In this document: piece after piece, positions 33,420-43,338 of the stretch | Numbering within the stretch: the first letter of the stretch is position 1 | Layout: each line of letters starts with the position of its first letter | Source of the DNA: Smallanthus sonchifolius | Lineage: Eukaryota > Streptophyta > Magnoliopsida > Asterales > Asteraceae | Direction: 5' to 3' | Assembly (NCBI GenBank): GCA_023525975.1 | Contig: JAKNSE010000037.1 | Location: 4,570,501-4,634,500, forward strand | DNA: 64,000 nt | The notes under the pieces: model-generated | Told to the model about the DNA's origin: nothing | What the model saw: only the letters and a program-made list of their open reading frames with translations | Databases searched by the model: none | Made by a program: the position numbers and the translations under genes

Positions 33420-34204
33420 CTGGACAAAGCAGTTTGTTAATGTTACGAGATAATAAATCGGCTACTCTATTGTCTTTACCTTTAATGTGTTCGAATTGTA
33501 TAGTGTATCCACTTCCTTGTATTATATTTTGTAAATTTACCCATCTTGTCCTATTAGTCTTTTTACTTTGATCATTTTTAATAAATTTTACTATGGCTGC
33601 ACAGTCTGTTCTGACTGTAAAATCTTTATGTAAGAATATTTTGAATTTATCTAAAGCGTTTATTAAGGCTTGTATTTCAAAATCTAGGCTGGTCCAAGTG
33701 GATCCAGTTTTAAAACTTCCACTGTGGTAAGAGCAAATTTTTTCTTCCTTTTTATGACTATGAATGTTTGGTTTGCAAAGGAGGACTGCTCCCCATCCTT
33801 CTTTGCATCCGTCTGTTTCTATAATTATGTAGTCTGTTATAAGCGGTAGTTCTAAGGGTTTAATCTCTTTAACCTTTTCTTTTATCTTTTTCATTATGAT
33901 AATGTCTTCTTGATTAAAATTTTTTTGTCCATTTTTAGTAGTTTTGCTGTATAATGGTCCTACTAATTTTGAAAGATTTGGAATAAATTTTCTAGCATAA
34001 TTTATTAAACCTAAAAAGGCTTGTATTTGTTTTAGATTGGTGAGTTTTTCGGGAAAATCTAAATTTTTTGTTGAAATATGTTGTTGTAATTCGATTTTTC
34101 CATTTCCAATTTCTAATCCTAGAAACGAGATTTTTCTTTTGAATAATTCCATTTTCTTTTTTGACACTACTATCCCATTTCTTCAAATACTTGTTGTAAA
34201 TGGG

Positions 34205-34205
<1 letters not shown>
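33412..34205 (-). pseudogene. RT-RNase H, copy B, 5'-truncated
   Basis: The C-terminal half of the polymerase (after YIDD) through RNase H. It breaks off at 34205 in (TA)n, at a point matching about 26007 of copy A. Near 34180 it lacks nine bases present in copy A, and near 33780 it has a three-base insertion. It lacks the RT active site and cannot be functional. Confidence 0.85.

Positions 34206-34254
<49 letters not shown>
34206..34254. repeat. (TA)n at the right virus junction
   Basis: About 49 bases of pure TA dinucleotide between the truncated RT of copy B and the next element. Confidence 0.9.
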
Positions 34255-34255
<1 letters not shown>

Positions 34256-34258
<3 letters not shown>

Positions 34259-34690
34259 GAAGGTTTAATTCAGAACACTAAATATTACGAGAAAATAGGG
34301 AACAAAATAAATCCTTTATTTTTTCAATCCTAAAAAGTTTTTAAATATGAGAAAATGATAGAAATGCAATGTTTATTTGTCTCTCATAAAATTTATAAAA
34401 AAAATATGAAGAAATTTCGTTTATTTGTACAACCTACACATGTGTAATTCATATGTAGGATGTATATGTTATTTTACCTACACATAATCTACACTTCTGT
34501 AGGTAAACTTTTAAATGTATAAAAACATATCAAAAAATTTGTTAAATTATTTTTTATGGTTATAAACATACATATTTGTTTGTATGAAGTAAAAACATTT
34601 AAAAATATATACCATGGATGAAGAAATTAAACGATTTAAGTTTGTTCTTTTTTGTTCTCACAGTAATTTAGTGTTCTGTAATGAAGAAAT
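34256..34690. mobile_element. TA-flanked MITE (TTCAGAACAC family)
   Basis: Left end GGGGAAGG..TTCAGAACACTAAAT and GAGAAAATAGGGAACAAAA are mirrored on the right by TTTGTTCTTTTTTGTTCTC and ATTTAGTGTTCTGTAATG. (TA)n lies on both sides. No open frame. Contains a small cluster of TACACATGTGTA-like palindromes near 34430-34500. Confidence 0.6.
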
Positions 34691-34727
34691 ATATGTATGT
34701 ATATATATATACATACATATATATATA

Positions 34728-34795
34728 GGGGAGTGTTCTATTCAGAACACAAATTATTGCGAGAACATGGAGAACCAATCTGGACCACTCATTTT
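34728..34795. mobile_element. Left end of a second TTCAGAACAC MITE
   Basis: GGGGAGTGTTCTATTCAGAAC follows (TA)n in the same manner as at 34256. The matching right end is not present before the LINE sequence, so it is truncated. Confidence 0.5.
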
Positions 34796-35320
34796 TATTA
34801 AATTTGAAGCAACCCTTCCCAGATTTGCAAACCAGACCAAGTAGTTGGACTTTGGGGTAGCCCAGTCATTCCACCGAAAGGCAGACATAATCTGGCCGCC
34901 ATGACCCGCGCCCACGATATCCGCACGAACGGCTTTCACTGAGAAATCAACTCCATAATTGTTCGGTCAAACCCACCTGTTGTTCTCCTCTGACAAAGAA
35001 ACATCCTGGAGCACACCCGAGTGGGCAACAAATTGAGCCTGCTCCGAACTCATTTTTGGTACCTTAATCCTAGCCCAACTCCAGACACCAGACCTGCCAT
35101 GACGCATATAACACGACTTCAAACTGCTGCGTTTGTCTTTTTCCAGCTTAAAAATCTAGGGGAAGGCGTCCTTAAGAGTGCCGATAGACAACCAGTGGTC
35201 ATACCAAAAAAGGGTGTTACCGTCGTTCCCAACCTGCACCTTTAGACTATCTATTACAGAAACCCCCACTTTTTCAAGCTCTCCGTCAACCAACACAATG
35301 TCTTGGATACTTAATACCGA
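34780..35320 (-). pseudogene. LINE (non-LTR) ORF2 C-terminal fragment
   Basis: In one frame the minus strand reads VQVGNDGNTLFWYDHWLSIG, characteristic of the region after reverse transcriptase in plant LINEs. Further on in other frames is WNDWATPKSNYLVWFANLGR, like the zinc-binding zf-RVT domain. Frameshifts and stops separate them. No 5' part or poly(A) tail can be placed. Confidence 0.6.
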
Positions 35321-35329
35321 AAACCAGAC

Positions 35330-35650
35330 AAAATTGTTGATGAAGTATGGTGTACTTAATACCGAAAACCGGACAAAAATATAAATTGGATACTTAATTA
35401 ACCCAAGTAAATTGTCTCCTACATACCTCTTGAGCAATATTGAATCCATAATGTGGTTGCCTAATTGGCAAAACACATATCGTGATATATTGGGCCATGC
35501 AGAAAAGCGTCAACCAATGGGAAATGTGAAAACTTAACAGAAATCGGTTATATCAATAGGGTGACGTCCAATAAGGGACGAACACATAGGGTCACACTAA
35601 TATAAAAGCATCGTTTATTAAAATCATTTCAGCTTTCACCGATACACACA
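35330..35650. repeat. Duplicated flank (pairs with 47495-47769)
   Basis: From AATACCGAAAACCGGACAAA to AAAAGCATCGTTTATTAAAA and TTTCAGCTTTCACCGATACAC this matches 47495-47769 plus 48198-48220 with few changes. Here it is uninterrupted, providing the empty site for the Helitron at 47770-48197. Confidence 0.85.
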
Positions 35651-35653
35651 AAC

Positions 35654-35804
35654 AGGGGCGGAGCTATGCTCTATGGTACGGGGTCAAACGACCCCATTGA
35701 ATTATCTTTTTTATATAGTATATACATAACCGAAATCCGAGCGACCCCATAGAATTTTTGACAATGAACCCATAAAATTAATATGTGAGGATATAAACAA
35801 AACT
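35654..35804. mobile_element. Possible hAT-like fragment
   Basis: CAGGGGCGGAGCTATG recalls the terminal sequence of hAT MITEs (compare CAGTGGCGAAGCT at 1188). The sequence to about 35800 is absent from the paralogous flank near 48220. The right terminus is not clear. Confidence 0.4.
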
Positions 35805-37239
35805 TGAATTCCATATACCATTTGTCGGACTGCAATAAGGATTTCGGTCTTACAGGTTATTCATCACTAATGAGAGCTCACTCGCATTCGAATCTCCCCT
35901 CTAAGAGAAGCTAGTTTTTGTGTCAATCTCTTTAGCGATACTTTGTTTCTTTATTGACATCATCCATGTTCTGAACCAACTATTTAGTTTAAAGTATATT
36001 TTTTGTGTCAAATTGTAAAATTCTAATTAGAAGGGACTGAATATAACTAGATGTCAATTAGGTTATAACAGTTCTCCTAAACTTTGCAACGTTTGGAGGC
36101 GTAGGTTCGTAGTTTATAAAACATGTATGCAACGAAATTCTCTCAACTTAGGGATATTGTAACATCCATGATTTTCCAGTCGTATTTTTTTTATTTATAC
36201 AATAATAACATTATAATTTCTTTCTTACCATCACGGGTAAAACATTCTTTTTGAGATGAAAACACATGCCAAAACTCTCTCTTTTATGTCAAGACAACAT
36301 GTGCCAAGTCATTTGTCAAGTCAAGGTACATCAAACCAAGACATTTATGTGCCCTTACTATGGTAAACCATGTTAAGTTCTAAAAATAATTTTACGTGTA
36401 ACACATTTTCTTTTCCTAATCTTTGCTATGGCAAACCATGTCAAAAACATCTTTCCTTTCAAATCATTTTTCAAAATTAGTCCCTACCCTAAACCCTTAT
36501 AAAGGTTTTCCCCGATATATCAAATGAGTTTATATATATAGTGTACCAGTGACATACACACCACCCATTTTATAATTTGTGGATACTCTTTTACATGGTT
36601 TTAGGTTTGATATTTTCTTACCATAACTTCTTACAACAACATGGATACTAGCCTAAAGCATTTAAATCAAAGGGGTTTATAATATATATATATATATGTA
36701 AAATCTTTCACAGCATGTATATTTGCCCAACATTTAAAACATTTAAAAGTGGGCATCAGAGAACTCATATTCAACAACTTTAACGTTTACAATCTACAAT
36801 CTACAATCTACAATCGAGTAGAACTGATACTAGCTCTAGTAACCACACGATCCTATGGATATATAATACTACTTATTCTATATCTTAGATAGTATAACCC
36901 CCCAGGATGGTCATTTCCCCATGCCGATGCCACCTACTTCCCGGCCATTTTTCTTGTGTCCGTGCCAACCCTCGGAGCTACCCTAGCCAAATTATGCAAG
37001 AGGACTTATCGAAAGAATATTTAATAAAAAAAATTGGTAGAATATGTCAAAATTAAAAGTCTGAAAACATCGAAATTATTATTTGTCAAAGATGATGTTA
37101 CGATTGTCTAACAGCGTAAAACGACGGCAAATCACATGGAACCTTCGTTTAGGGGAACGTTTCAACATCACATTTATATCATTTGAAATCAAGAAAATAA
37201 AAAGTAAACCATAAATTTGAAAGCATTTAATGTCCTTCC
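35805..37239 (+). repeat. Duplicated upstream unit A (phytocyanin 2)
   Basis: Matches unit B (38165-40563 plus 42371-42590) and, for its first 700 bases, unit C (48240-48807). Shared blocks include ATTTCGGTCTTACAGGTTATTC, TTTGGAGGCGTAGGTTCGTAG and CCTCGGAGCTACCC. It contains the empty sites for the MITE pair (near 36540) and the Harbinger element (near 37015). No gene inside. Confidence 0.85.
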
Positions 37240-37247
37240 TATAAATA
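37240..37247 (+). promoter_or_regulatory. TATA box of phytocyanin 2
   Basis: TATAAATA 97 bases before the ATG, within the conserved block described for phytocyanin 1. Confidence 0.8.
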
Positions 37248-37336
37248 TAAAACCCAAATACACCATTCTTCATCAACAAATTCACAAAACCAAAACTTGA
37301 AAAAAAATTTCTTATTTATTCAAGTTTCAAATTAAT

Positions 37337-37990
37337 ATGGCAGGATTTAGTTCTAGTTTGTTGGTATTGATAGCCATAATGGTTGCATCCATTCAGTTTC
37401 ACGGCACCTTGGCTCAGACCACGCACGTAGTCGGTGATTCCTTGGGATGGACCATTCCTCCTGGTGGCGCGGCAGCTTACACCACTTGGGCTTCACAACA
37501 AACCTTCACGGTTGGTGACACTCTCGTCTTTAACTTCACCAACGGACAACACGATGTTGCAGAGGTCGTAGCTGCTAACTACGAACCATGCACGTCAACA
37601 ACCCCCATCTCCCTCGCCACCACTAGCCCCGCCTCCCTCACCTTGACCACCGCGGGTACACACTATTACATATGCACCTTCACAAGTCATTGCCAGATTG
37701 GGCAGAAGTTAACCATCAACGTCTCGGCCTCTGCCACCACTCCTACAACACCGGCTTCTCCACCCACCACCACTCCTCCATCGACAACTCCTATAACACC
37801 AGCGTCTCCACCCACAACCACCCCTACTCTCCCCACTGAACCCTGTCCCCCCACCTCATCTCCAAGCTCCAGCCCATCATCTCCACCGACAACCACTCCA
37901 CTACCACCACCTAGTAGTGGAGCTCCGTCTTTCACGGTCGTGATACCTGCTACATTCTTGGCAATTGGCTTAGCTTTTTTGAGTTATTAA
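37337..37990 (+). CDS. Phytocyanin 2 (stellacyanin-type blue copper protein)
   Basis: 217 residues. Signal peptide 1 to about 26; copper-binding domain about 28-130 with His72, Cys113, His118, Gln123 and the Cys85-Cys119 pair; potential N-glycosylation at Asn66 (NFT) and Asn128 (NVS); Pro-rich segment about 134-195; hydrophobic GPI-type tail (FLAIGLAFLSY). It differs from phytocyanin 3 at fewer than ten residues, so the two are a recent duplicate pair. Compared with phytocyanin 1 the Pro-rich region is shorter. It is intronless, and the start is fixed by the signal peptide and the paralogues. Expected at the plasma membrane outer face or wall; substrate unknown. Confidence 0.94.
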   Translation: MAGFSSSLLVLIAIMVASIQFHGTLAQTTHVVGDSLGWTIPPGGAAAYTTWASQQTFTVGDTLVFNFTNGQHDVAEVVAANYEPCTSTTPISLATTSPASLTLTTAGTHYYICTFTSHCQIGQKLTINVSASATTPTTPASPPTTTPPSTTPITPASPPTTTPTLPTEPCPPTSSPSSSPSSPPTTTPLPPPSSGAPSFTVVIPATFLAIGLAFLSY

Positions 37991-37999
37991 ATTTATGAA

Positions 38000-39296
38000 C
38001 ATAGAGATCACTGTTATATACTTTTATCATTTTTTATGTGCTTCATGTATTTTTCTTTTCTTCCGTTTTACTGGATGTTTTATCGGTTGTTTGTTTGAGA
38101 TCTATTAAATAAATAATGAGATGACTTATTTTTATATGTTTATTCTTTGTTTGAGTATATATGAAAGGACTGTAATCGGGATTTCGGTCTTACATGTTAT
38201 TCATCACTAATGAGAGCTCTCACTCGCATTCGAATCTCCCCTCTAAGAGAAGCTAGTTATTGAGTCAATCTCTTTAGCGATACTTTGTTTCTTTATTGAC
38301 ATCATCCATGTTCTGAACCAACTATTTTCTCCTTTGAGATGATTGGATCTTCTAGCCACCAGCTTTATCACCGGTGTCATCTCTTCCTTTTCCCATTAGG
38401 ATAGTTGCATCTACACCGTGTATTTGAACAAATTTATATTAGCACCGTTTTCACCATGTTCTACTGTTCCATTGCTAGTTTCAGTAGGATCCACCATCCC
38501 AATGTCATTTCTATTGATAGTTGAAATAAAATTCTAAGCTTAGGGTCTTAGTGTCGTTAGTTTAAAGTATATTTTTTATATCAAATTGTAAAATTGTAAT
38601 TAAAAGGGACTGAATATAACTAGATGTCAATTAGGTTATAACAGTTCTCCTAAACTTTGCAATGTTTGGAGGCGTAGGTTCGTAGTATTTAAAACATGTA
38701 TGCAACGAAATTCTCTCAATTTGAGGATACTGTAACATTTATGATTTTTTGGCCGTATTTTTTATTTATTTATTTTATTTATACAATAATAACATTTTAA
38801 TTTCGTTCTACTTCAATACATTGTAAATCCGTAATCGTGATTTCAAGTATTTTCAAATTCAGAATTCATTCATACAAATTCATATCTTAGATTTACAATA
38901 AATACAAAAATATACATGTATATTTTATGTGTCAATTGACCAGACGTGGAAACATCTTTCTTTACAGACCATCACGGGTAAAACATTCTTTTTTAGATGA
39001 AAATAAATGCCGAAACACTTTCTCTATTATGTCAACACAACAAGTGCCAAGAAATTTGTCGTCAAGGTACTTCAAACCAAGACAGTTATGTGCCCTTACT
39101 ATGGGAAACCATGATAAGTTCTAAAAATAATTTTACGTGTAAGACATTTTCTTTTCCTAATCTTTGCTATGGCAAATCATGCCAAAAACATCTTTCCTTT
39201 CAAATCATTTTTCAAAATCAGTCTTTACTCTAAACCCTTATAAAGGTTTTCCCCGATATATCAAAGAGGTTTATATATATATATATATATATATAT
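38000..39296. repeat. 3' flank of phytocyanin 2 and start of duplicated unit B
   Basis: The first 150 bases are the 3' UTR region. From about 38165 the sequence repeats unit A. The unit has an extra block (38335-38560, with a Ser/Thr-like coding shadow) that also occurs at 48410-48650, so unit B and unit C share a piece that unit A has lost. No gene. Confidence 0.75.
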
Positions 39297-39621
39297 AGGG
39301 GAGGGTTCCAGAGAAAACCACAAGTTAGGCGAAAACCGAGAAAACCACTAAAAAAATCAATTTTATCCAATCATATAATAATATTTATTTTTTGTTTTTA
39401 TTTATTTATAAGAGTATCAATGTAATATTAAACATTTTTAGCAAAAAACATTTTTACACATAGTGTTACGTATACGTAAACATAAAACAAAAAAATTGCG
39501 TTTACGTATACGTAAATCAAAAAATTGTTTTTGGATACGTATACGTAAATAAAAAAAATTGCCTGAAATAATATGGTTTTCTTGGTTTTCGCCTAACTTT
39601 GTGGTTTTCTCTTGATCCCTC

Positions 39622-39625
<4 letters not shown>
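39297..39625. mobile_element. TA-flanked MITE, AAAACCACAA.GTTAGGCG family, copy 1
   Basis: Left end GGGGAGGGTTCCAGAGAAAAC and AGTTAGGCGAAAACCGAG are mirrored at the right by TTGGTTTTCGCCTAACTTTG and ending GATCCCTCCCC. Lies between TA repeats. The centre has repeated TACGTATACGTAAA palindromes. It is absent at the equivalent place in unit A (about 36537), so it is an insertion. Confidence 0.75.

Positions 39626-39693
<68 letters not shown>
39626..39693. repeat. (TA)n between the two MITEs
   Basis: About 68 bases of TA dinucleotide, flanked by the inverted ends of the two MITEs. Confidence 0.9.
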
Positions 39694-39697
<4 letters not shown>

Positions 39698-40036
39698 GAG
39701 GGATCAAGAGAAAACCACAAAGTTAGGCGAAAACCGAGAAAACCACTAAAACAATGAGTAATACTATAGGTTACGTTACGTATACGTAACCGCAATTTTT
39801 TTGAATTTTTTTGTTTTTTGTTTACGGATACGTAACACTATGGGTTACATATATGTAAGCCAATATTTAAATAATTTTTTGATAAAAATTTGTAATATTA
39901 CATTGATACTCTTATAAAAAAATAAAAATAAAATAAAATAAAAAATAAATATTATTTTATTATTGGTTAAAATTGGTTTTTTAGTAGTTTTTTCGGTTTT
40001 CGCCTAACTATTGGTTTTCTCTGGAACTCAACCCTA
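39694..40036. mobile_element. TA-flanked MITE, same family, copy 2
   Basis: Begins GGGGAGGGATCAAGAGAAAAC and ends TTCTCTGGAACTCAACCC, again with AGTTAGGCGAAAACCGAG inverted at the other end. Shares TACGTATACGTAA and the GATACTCTTATAA block with copy 1. No coding content. Confidence 0.75.
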
Positions 40037-40563
40037 TATATATATATATATTGTACTAGTGACGTACATACCACCCATTTTATAATTTGTGGATACTCTG
40101 TTACATGGTTTTAGGTTTGATATTTTCTTACCATAACTTCTTGCAACAACATGGATACTAGCCTAGAGCATTTAAAATAAAGGGGTTTATAGAATATATG
40201 CAAAATCTTTCATAGCATGTATATCTTCCCAACATTTAAAACATTTAAAAGTAGGCATCATAGAACTCATATTCAACAATTTTATCGTTTACAATCTACA
40301 ATCGAGCAGAACTGATACTAGCTCTAGTAACCACACGATCCTATGGATATAATACTACTTATTCTATATCTTAGATAGTATAACCCCCCCTAGGATGCCT
40401 CATCATCTCTGTCCTAATACGTATCGTATCTTAGTTTAGAATTATTCGGTCACTTCCCCATGCCGATGCCACCTACTTCCCGACCATTTTTCTTGTGTCC
40501 GTGCCAACCCTCGGAGCTACCCGATCCAAATTATGCGAGAGGACTTATCGAAAGAATATCTAA

Positions 40564-42370
40564 GAGCATGGGGTATATCAATGTGATTATGGTGTGATGT
40601 GATAATAAAGTGCATGCCACGTGGCGCCACGTCACTATCTGGAAAATCACATCACTAGGCAAGGGGTATACCCATGTGATTGTGGTGGTGTGATAATTAA
40701 ATGTTTATTTTTTAATTTTTATTTAAATAAAATAAAACATAATAAATAATACTCATTAATAATAAAAAAAATTACATTAATAATTTAAAAAAAATTACAT
40801 TAATAATAAAAAAAAATTACATTACTAATGATTTGATTTTTCATAAACATACTCAATCAAGTCCGCCTTTAGTGCGTTATGAATTTCTCGATTGCGTAAT
40901 TCTTGACGGTTTACTCGCTTTTGATCTTCATCTATTTCTTCGTACGTAACCTTCTCCTCATTTGGGTTGTATTGACAAATTGTCGCTCCTTGATCCTCTA
41001 AAATCATATTATGCAAAATCACACAAGCATACATAATGTTTCGAATTTTAATTTGAGACCAAGATCGAGCCAGCCGTTCTATTATATGCCACTTATTCTT
41101 CAATAGACCGAACGCTCGTTCAATATCTTTTCTTGCCTCCTCATGAGCCTTTTTATATTTATTACGTTTAATACCTTCCGGGCACGTAAGAGACTTGACA
41201 ATTGTTGCATATTCCGGATATATTCCATCGGCTAGATAATACTCACGCTTGTAATGCGATCCTCTAAGTTCAAATGATGAGTCTGGTGCGGTTCCATTGA
41301 TCATATCGTCGAATATAGGCGATTGATTAAGAACATTAATGTCATTGTTCGCACCCGCAACGCCAAAGAATGCATGCCAAAACCATAAATCATTTGAAGC
41401 CACAGCTTTAAGCATAATACTTGGTCGAGGATGATCGCCGCGTGCAAACTGACCTCGCCACGCATTGGGCCAATTTCTCCAATCCCAATGCGTGCAATCG
41501 ATGCTACCAAGCATCCCGAAAAATCCGTGTTTAGGTTCATGAAAAGCATATAATTGTTGAATGTCTCTAGCCGACAGTTTACGTAAATATCTCTTACCGT
41601 ACAATAAAATTATAGTTTTAGAAAACTTGTAAATACATGACCTGATCGTTCGTTCTGACATCTTCATGTAATCGTCAAACGAATCACTAGCGGTACCATA
41701 CGCCATTTGACGAATCGCGGCCGTACACTTTTGAATGGAGGTCAAGCCAACCCGACCTCTAGCATCAACACGTTGACGGAACCAAGGCACGTCTCTCTCG
41801 AGATCAGAGTTAATTCTTAAAAATAATCTCCGACTCATTCGTAGCCGTGTATTAAATTGCTCATCCCCGTATAAACAACCTTCGTCAAAGTAATCTTTGA
41901 GTAAAAGTGTGTTAGCAGCCGGCCGGTCACGGTTGAGACGTGCACTTCGTTTTAATGGTCTTGAGGACGATTCCGCCTCTTGCCACCACCTAACCGCCGC
42001 CGATCCCATAGCTCCGAACGTCATTACCCGGGCTTTCTCGCTTGATGATGAAGACATTTTATAGTTTTTTTTGTGGTATAGAGAAGATGAGATAAATTGT
42101 TATTTATTTTGTGTTATATAGGAGGTGTTTATATAGGTTTAGAGAATGAAATTTAAATAAAAAAACTTTTTTTTTATTAAATAGGAATATATTTGTTGTA
42201 CAACGGATATATTTCATTGAAATTGTTGGATGATCGTCGTGAAAAAAATCATGGGAGAGTGACAACGGCATGATTTTGAAACAAGGGGGCGGTGTTCCAT
42301 CGAAATCACGGCGTGATTTCTCAAGCCACGTAGGAACACGGCGTGGTTTGATCGAGTATACCGGATCCCC
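40564..42370 (-). mobile_element. PIF/Harbinger transposon
   Basis: 1807 bases flanked by TAA (40561-40563 and 42371-42373), the 3-base target of this superfamily. Terminal sequences GAGCATGGGGTATA and (inverted) GGGGATCCGGTATA match at 10 of 14 positions. Unit A at about 37010-37025 shows the uninterrupted site (AGAATATTTAATAAAAAA). It carries one gene, the transposase; the Myb-like second gene of autonomous PIF/Harbinger elements is missing. The left subterminal region contains a second near copy of GGGGTATA.C.ATGTGATT about 100 bases in. Confidence 0.9.
40825..42057 (-). CDS. Harbinger-type transposase (open frame)
   Basis: A 410-residue uninterrupted transposase of the DDE_Tnp_4/HARBI1 family, which cuts and joins DNA at the element ends. 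Catalytic residues are visible: Asp187 in GSIDCTHWDW, Asp239 in GVAGANNDIN and Glu313 in ARKDIERAFG, followed by the usual LLKNKWHII and LHNMI motifs. The length is normal for plant members. The ATG at 42057 lies about 70 bases after a TATA-like CCTATATAAACACC on the minus strand. All these features suggest a young insertion, although the partner Myb-like protein is not encoded here. Confidence 0.93.
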   Translation of the reverse strand: MSSSSSEKARVMTFGAMGSAAVRWWQEAESSSRPLKRSARLNRDRPAANTLLLKDYFDEGCLYGDEQFNTRLRMSRRLFLRINSDLERDVPWFRQRVDARGRVGLTSIQKCTAAIRQMAYGTASDSFDDYMKMSERTIRSCIYKFSKTIILLYGKRYLRKLSARDIQQLYAFHEPKHGFFGMLGSIDCTHWDWRNWPNAWRGQFARGDHPRPSIMLKAVASNDLWFWHAFFGVAGANNDINVLNQSPIFDDMINGTAPDSSFELRGSHYKREYYLADGIYPEYATIVKSLTCPEGIKRNKYKKAHEEARKDIERAFGLLKNKWHIIERLARSWSQIKIRNIMYACVILHNMILEDQGATICQYNPNEEKVTYEEIDEDQKRVNRQELRNREIHNALKADLIEYVYEKSNH

Positions 42371-42589
42371 TAATAAGAAAAATTGGTAGAATATGTCAAA
42401 ATTAAAAGGTCTGAAAACATCGAAATTATTATTTGTCAAAGATGATGTTACGATTGTCTAACAGCGTAAAACGACGGCAAATCACATGGAACCTTCGTTT
42501 AGGGGAACGTGTCAACATCACATTTATATCATTTGAAATCAAGAAAATAAAAAGTAAACCATAAATTTGAAAGCATTTAATGTCTTTCC

Positions 42590-42597
42590 TATAAATA
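42590..42597 (+). promoter_or_regulatory. TATA box of phytocyanin 3
   Basis: TATAAATA 95 bases before the ATG. The Harbinger insertion ends 220 bases upstream, so the proximal promoter is intact but the distal part has been moved 1.8 kb away. Confidence 0.8.
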
Positions 42598-42684
42598 TCA
42601 AACCCAAACACAATACTTGATCAACAAATTCACAAAACCAAAGCTTGAAAAAATATTTCTTATTTATTCAAGTTTGAAATTAAT

Positions 42685-43338
42685 ATGGCAGGTTTTAGTT
42701 CTAGTTTGCTGGTATTGATAGCCATAATGGTTGCATCCATTCAGTTTCACGGCACTGTGGCTCAGACCCGGCACCTAGTCGGTGACACCTTGGGATGGAC
42801 CATTCCTCCTGGTGGTGCGGCAGCTTACACCACTTGGGCTTCACAACAAACCTTCACGGTTGGTGACATTCTCGTGTTTAACTTCACCAACGGACAACAC
42901 GACGTTGCAGAGGTCGTAGCTGCTAACTACGAACCATGCACGTCAACAACCCCCATCTCCCTCGCCACCACTAGCCCCGCCTCCCTCACCTTGACCACCG
43001 CGGGTACACACTATTACATATGCACCTTCACAAGTCATTGCCAGATTGGTCAGAAGTTAACCATCAACGTCTCGGCCTCTGCCACCACTCCTACAACACC
43101 GGCTTCTCCACCCACCACCACTCCTCCATCGACAACTCCTATAACACCAGCGTCTCCACCCACAACCACCCCTACTCTCCCCACTGAACCCTGTCCCCCC
43201 ACCTCATCTCCAAGCTCCAGCCCATCATCTCCACCGGCAACCACTCCACTACCACCACCTATTAGTGGAGCTCCGTCTTTCACGGCCGTGATACCTGCTA
43301 CATTCTTGGCAATTGGCTTAGCTTTTTTGAGTTATTAA
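42685..43338 (+). CDS. Phytocyanin 3 (stellacyanin-type blue copper protein)
   Basis: 217 residues, nearly identical to phytocyanin 2 in protein and in both flanks. Differences cluster in the N-terminal domain (TRHLVGDTLGW in place of TTHVVGDSLGW) and in the tail (PISGAPSFTAV). Copper ligands His72, Cys113, His118 and Gln123, the Cys85-Cys119 pair, the Pro-rich linker and the GPI-type tail are all kept. The start matches the paralogues; no intron. No stop or frameshift, so both copies of the pair look functional. The reading frame sits between the Harbinger element upstream and a Copia-type insertion about 230 bases downstream. Confidence 0.94.
   Translation: MAGFSSSLLVLIAIMVASIQFHGTVAQTRHLVGDTLGWTIPPGGAAAYTTWASQQTFTVGDILVFNFTNGQHDVAEVVAANYEPCTSTTPISLATTSPASLTLTTAGTHYYICTFTSHCQIGQKLTINVSASATTPTTPASPPTTTPPSTTPITPASPPTTTPTLPTEPCPPTSSPSSSPSSPPATTPLPPPISGAPSFTAVIPATFLAIGLAFLSY

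Larger units (their letters stand above)
22681..34205 (-). mobile_element. Endogenous caulimovirid (pararetrovirus) tandem array
   Basis: Sequence from ATTTAGGTTGGGTACCAGAG recurs at 22681 and 30869, giving a unit of about 8.19 kb, a normal caulimovirid genome size. In minus-strand order: a partial copy B (34205 to about 30870; RT end, transactivator, intergenic region), then a complete copy A (about 30869 to 22681). Gene order per genome is small coiled-coil ORF, movement protein, capsid plus protease, RT-RNase H, transactivator, intergenic promoter region. Gross layout resembles solendoviruses or petuviruses; the genus needs a tree. Copies differ by scattered substitutions and small indels, for example a deletion of about 22 bases near 22795. 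Both outer junctions fall in (TA)n. Multiple stops and frameshifts show an old, inactivated insertion. Confidence 0.9.
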
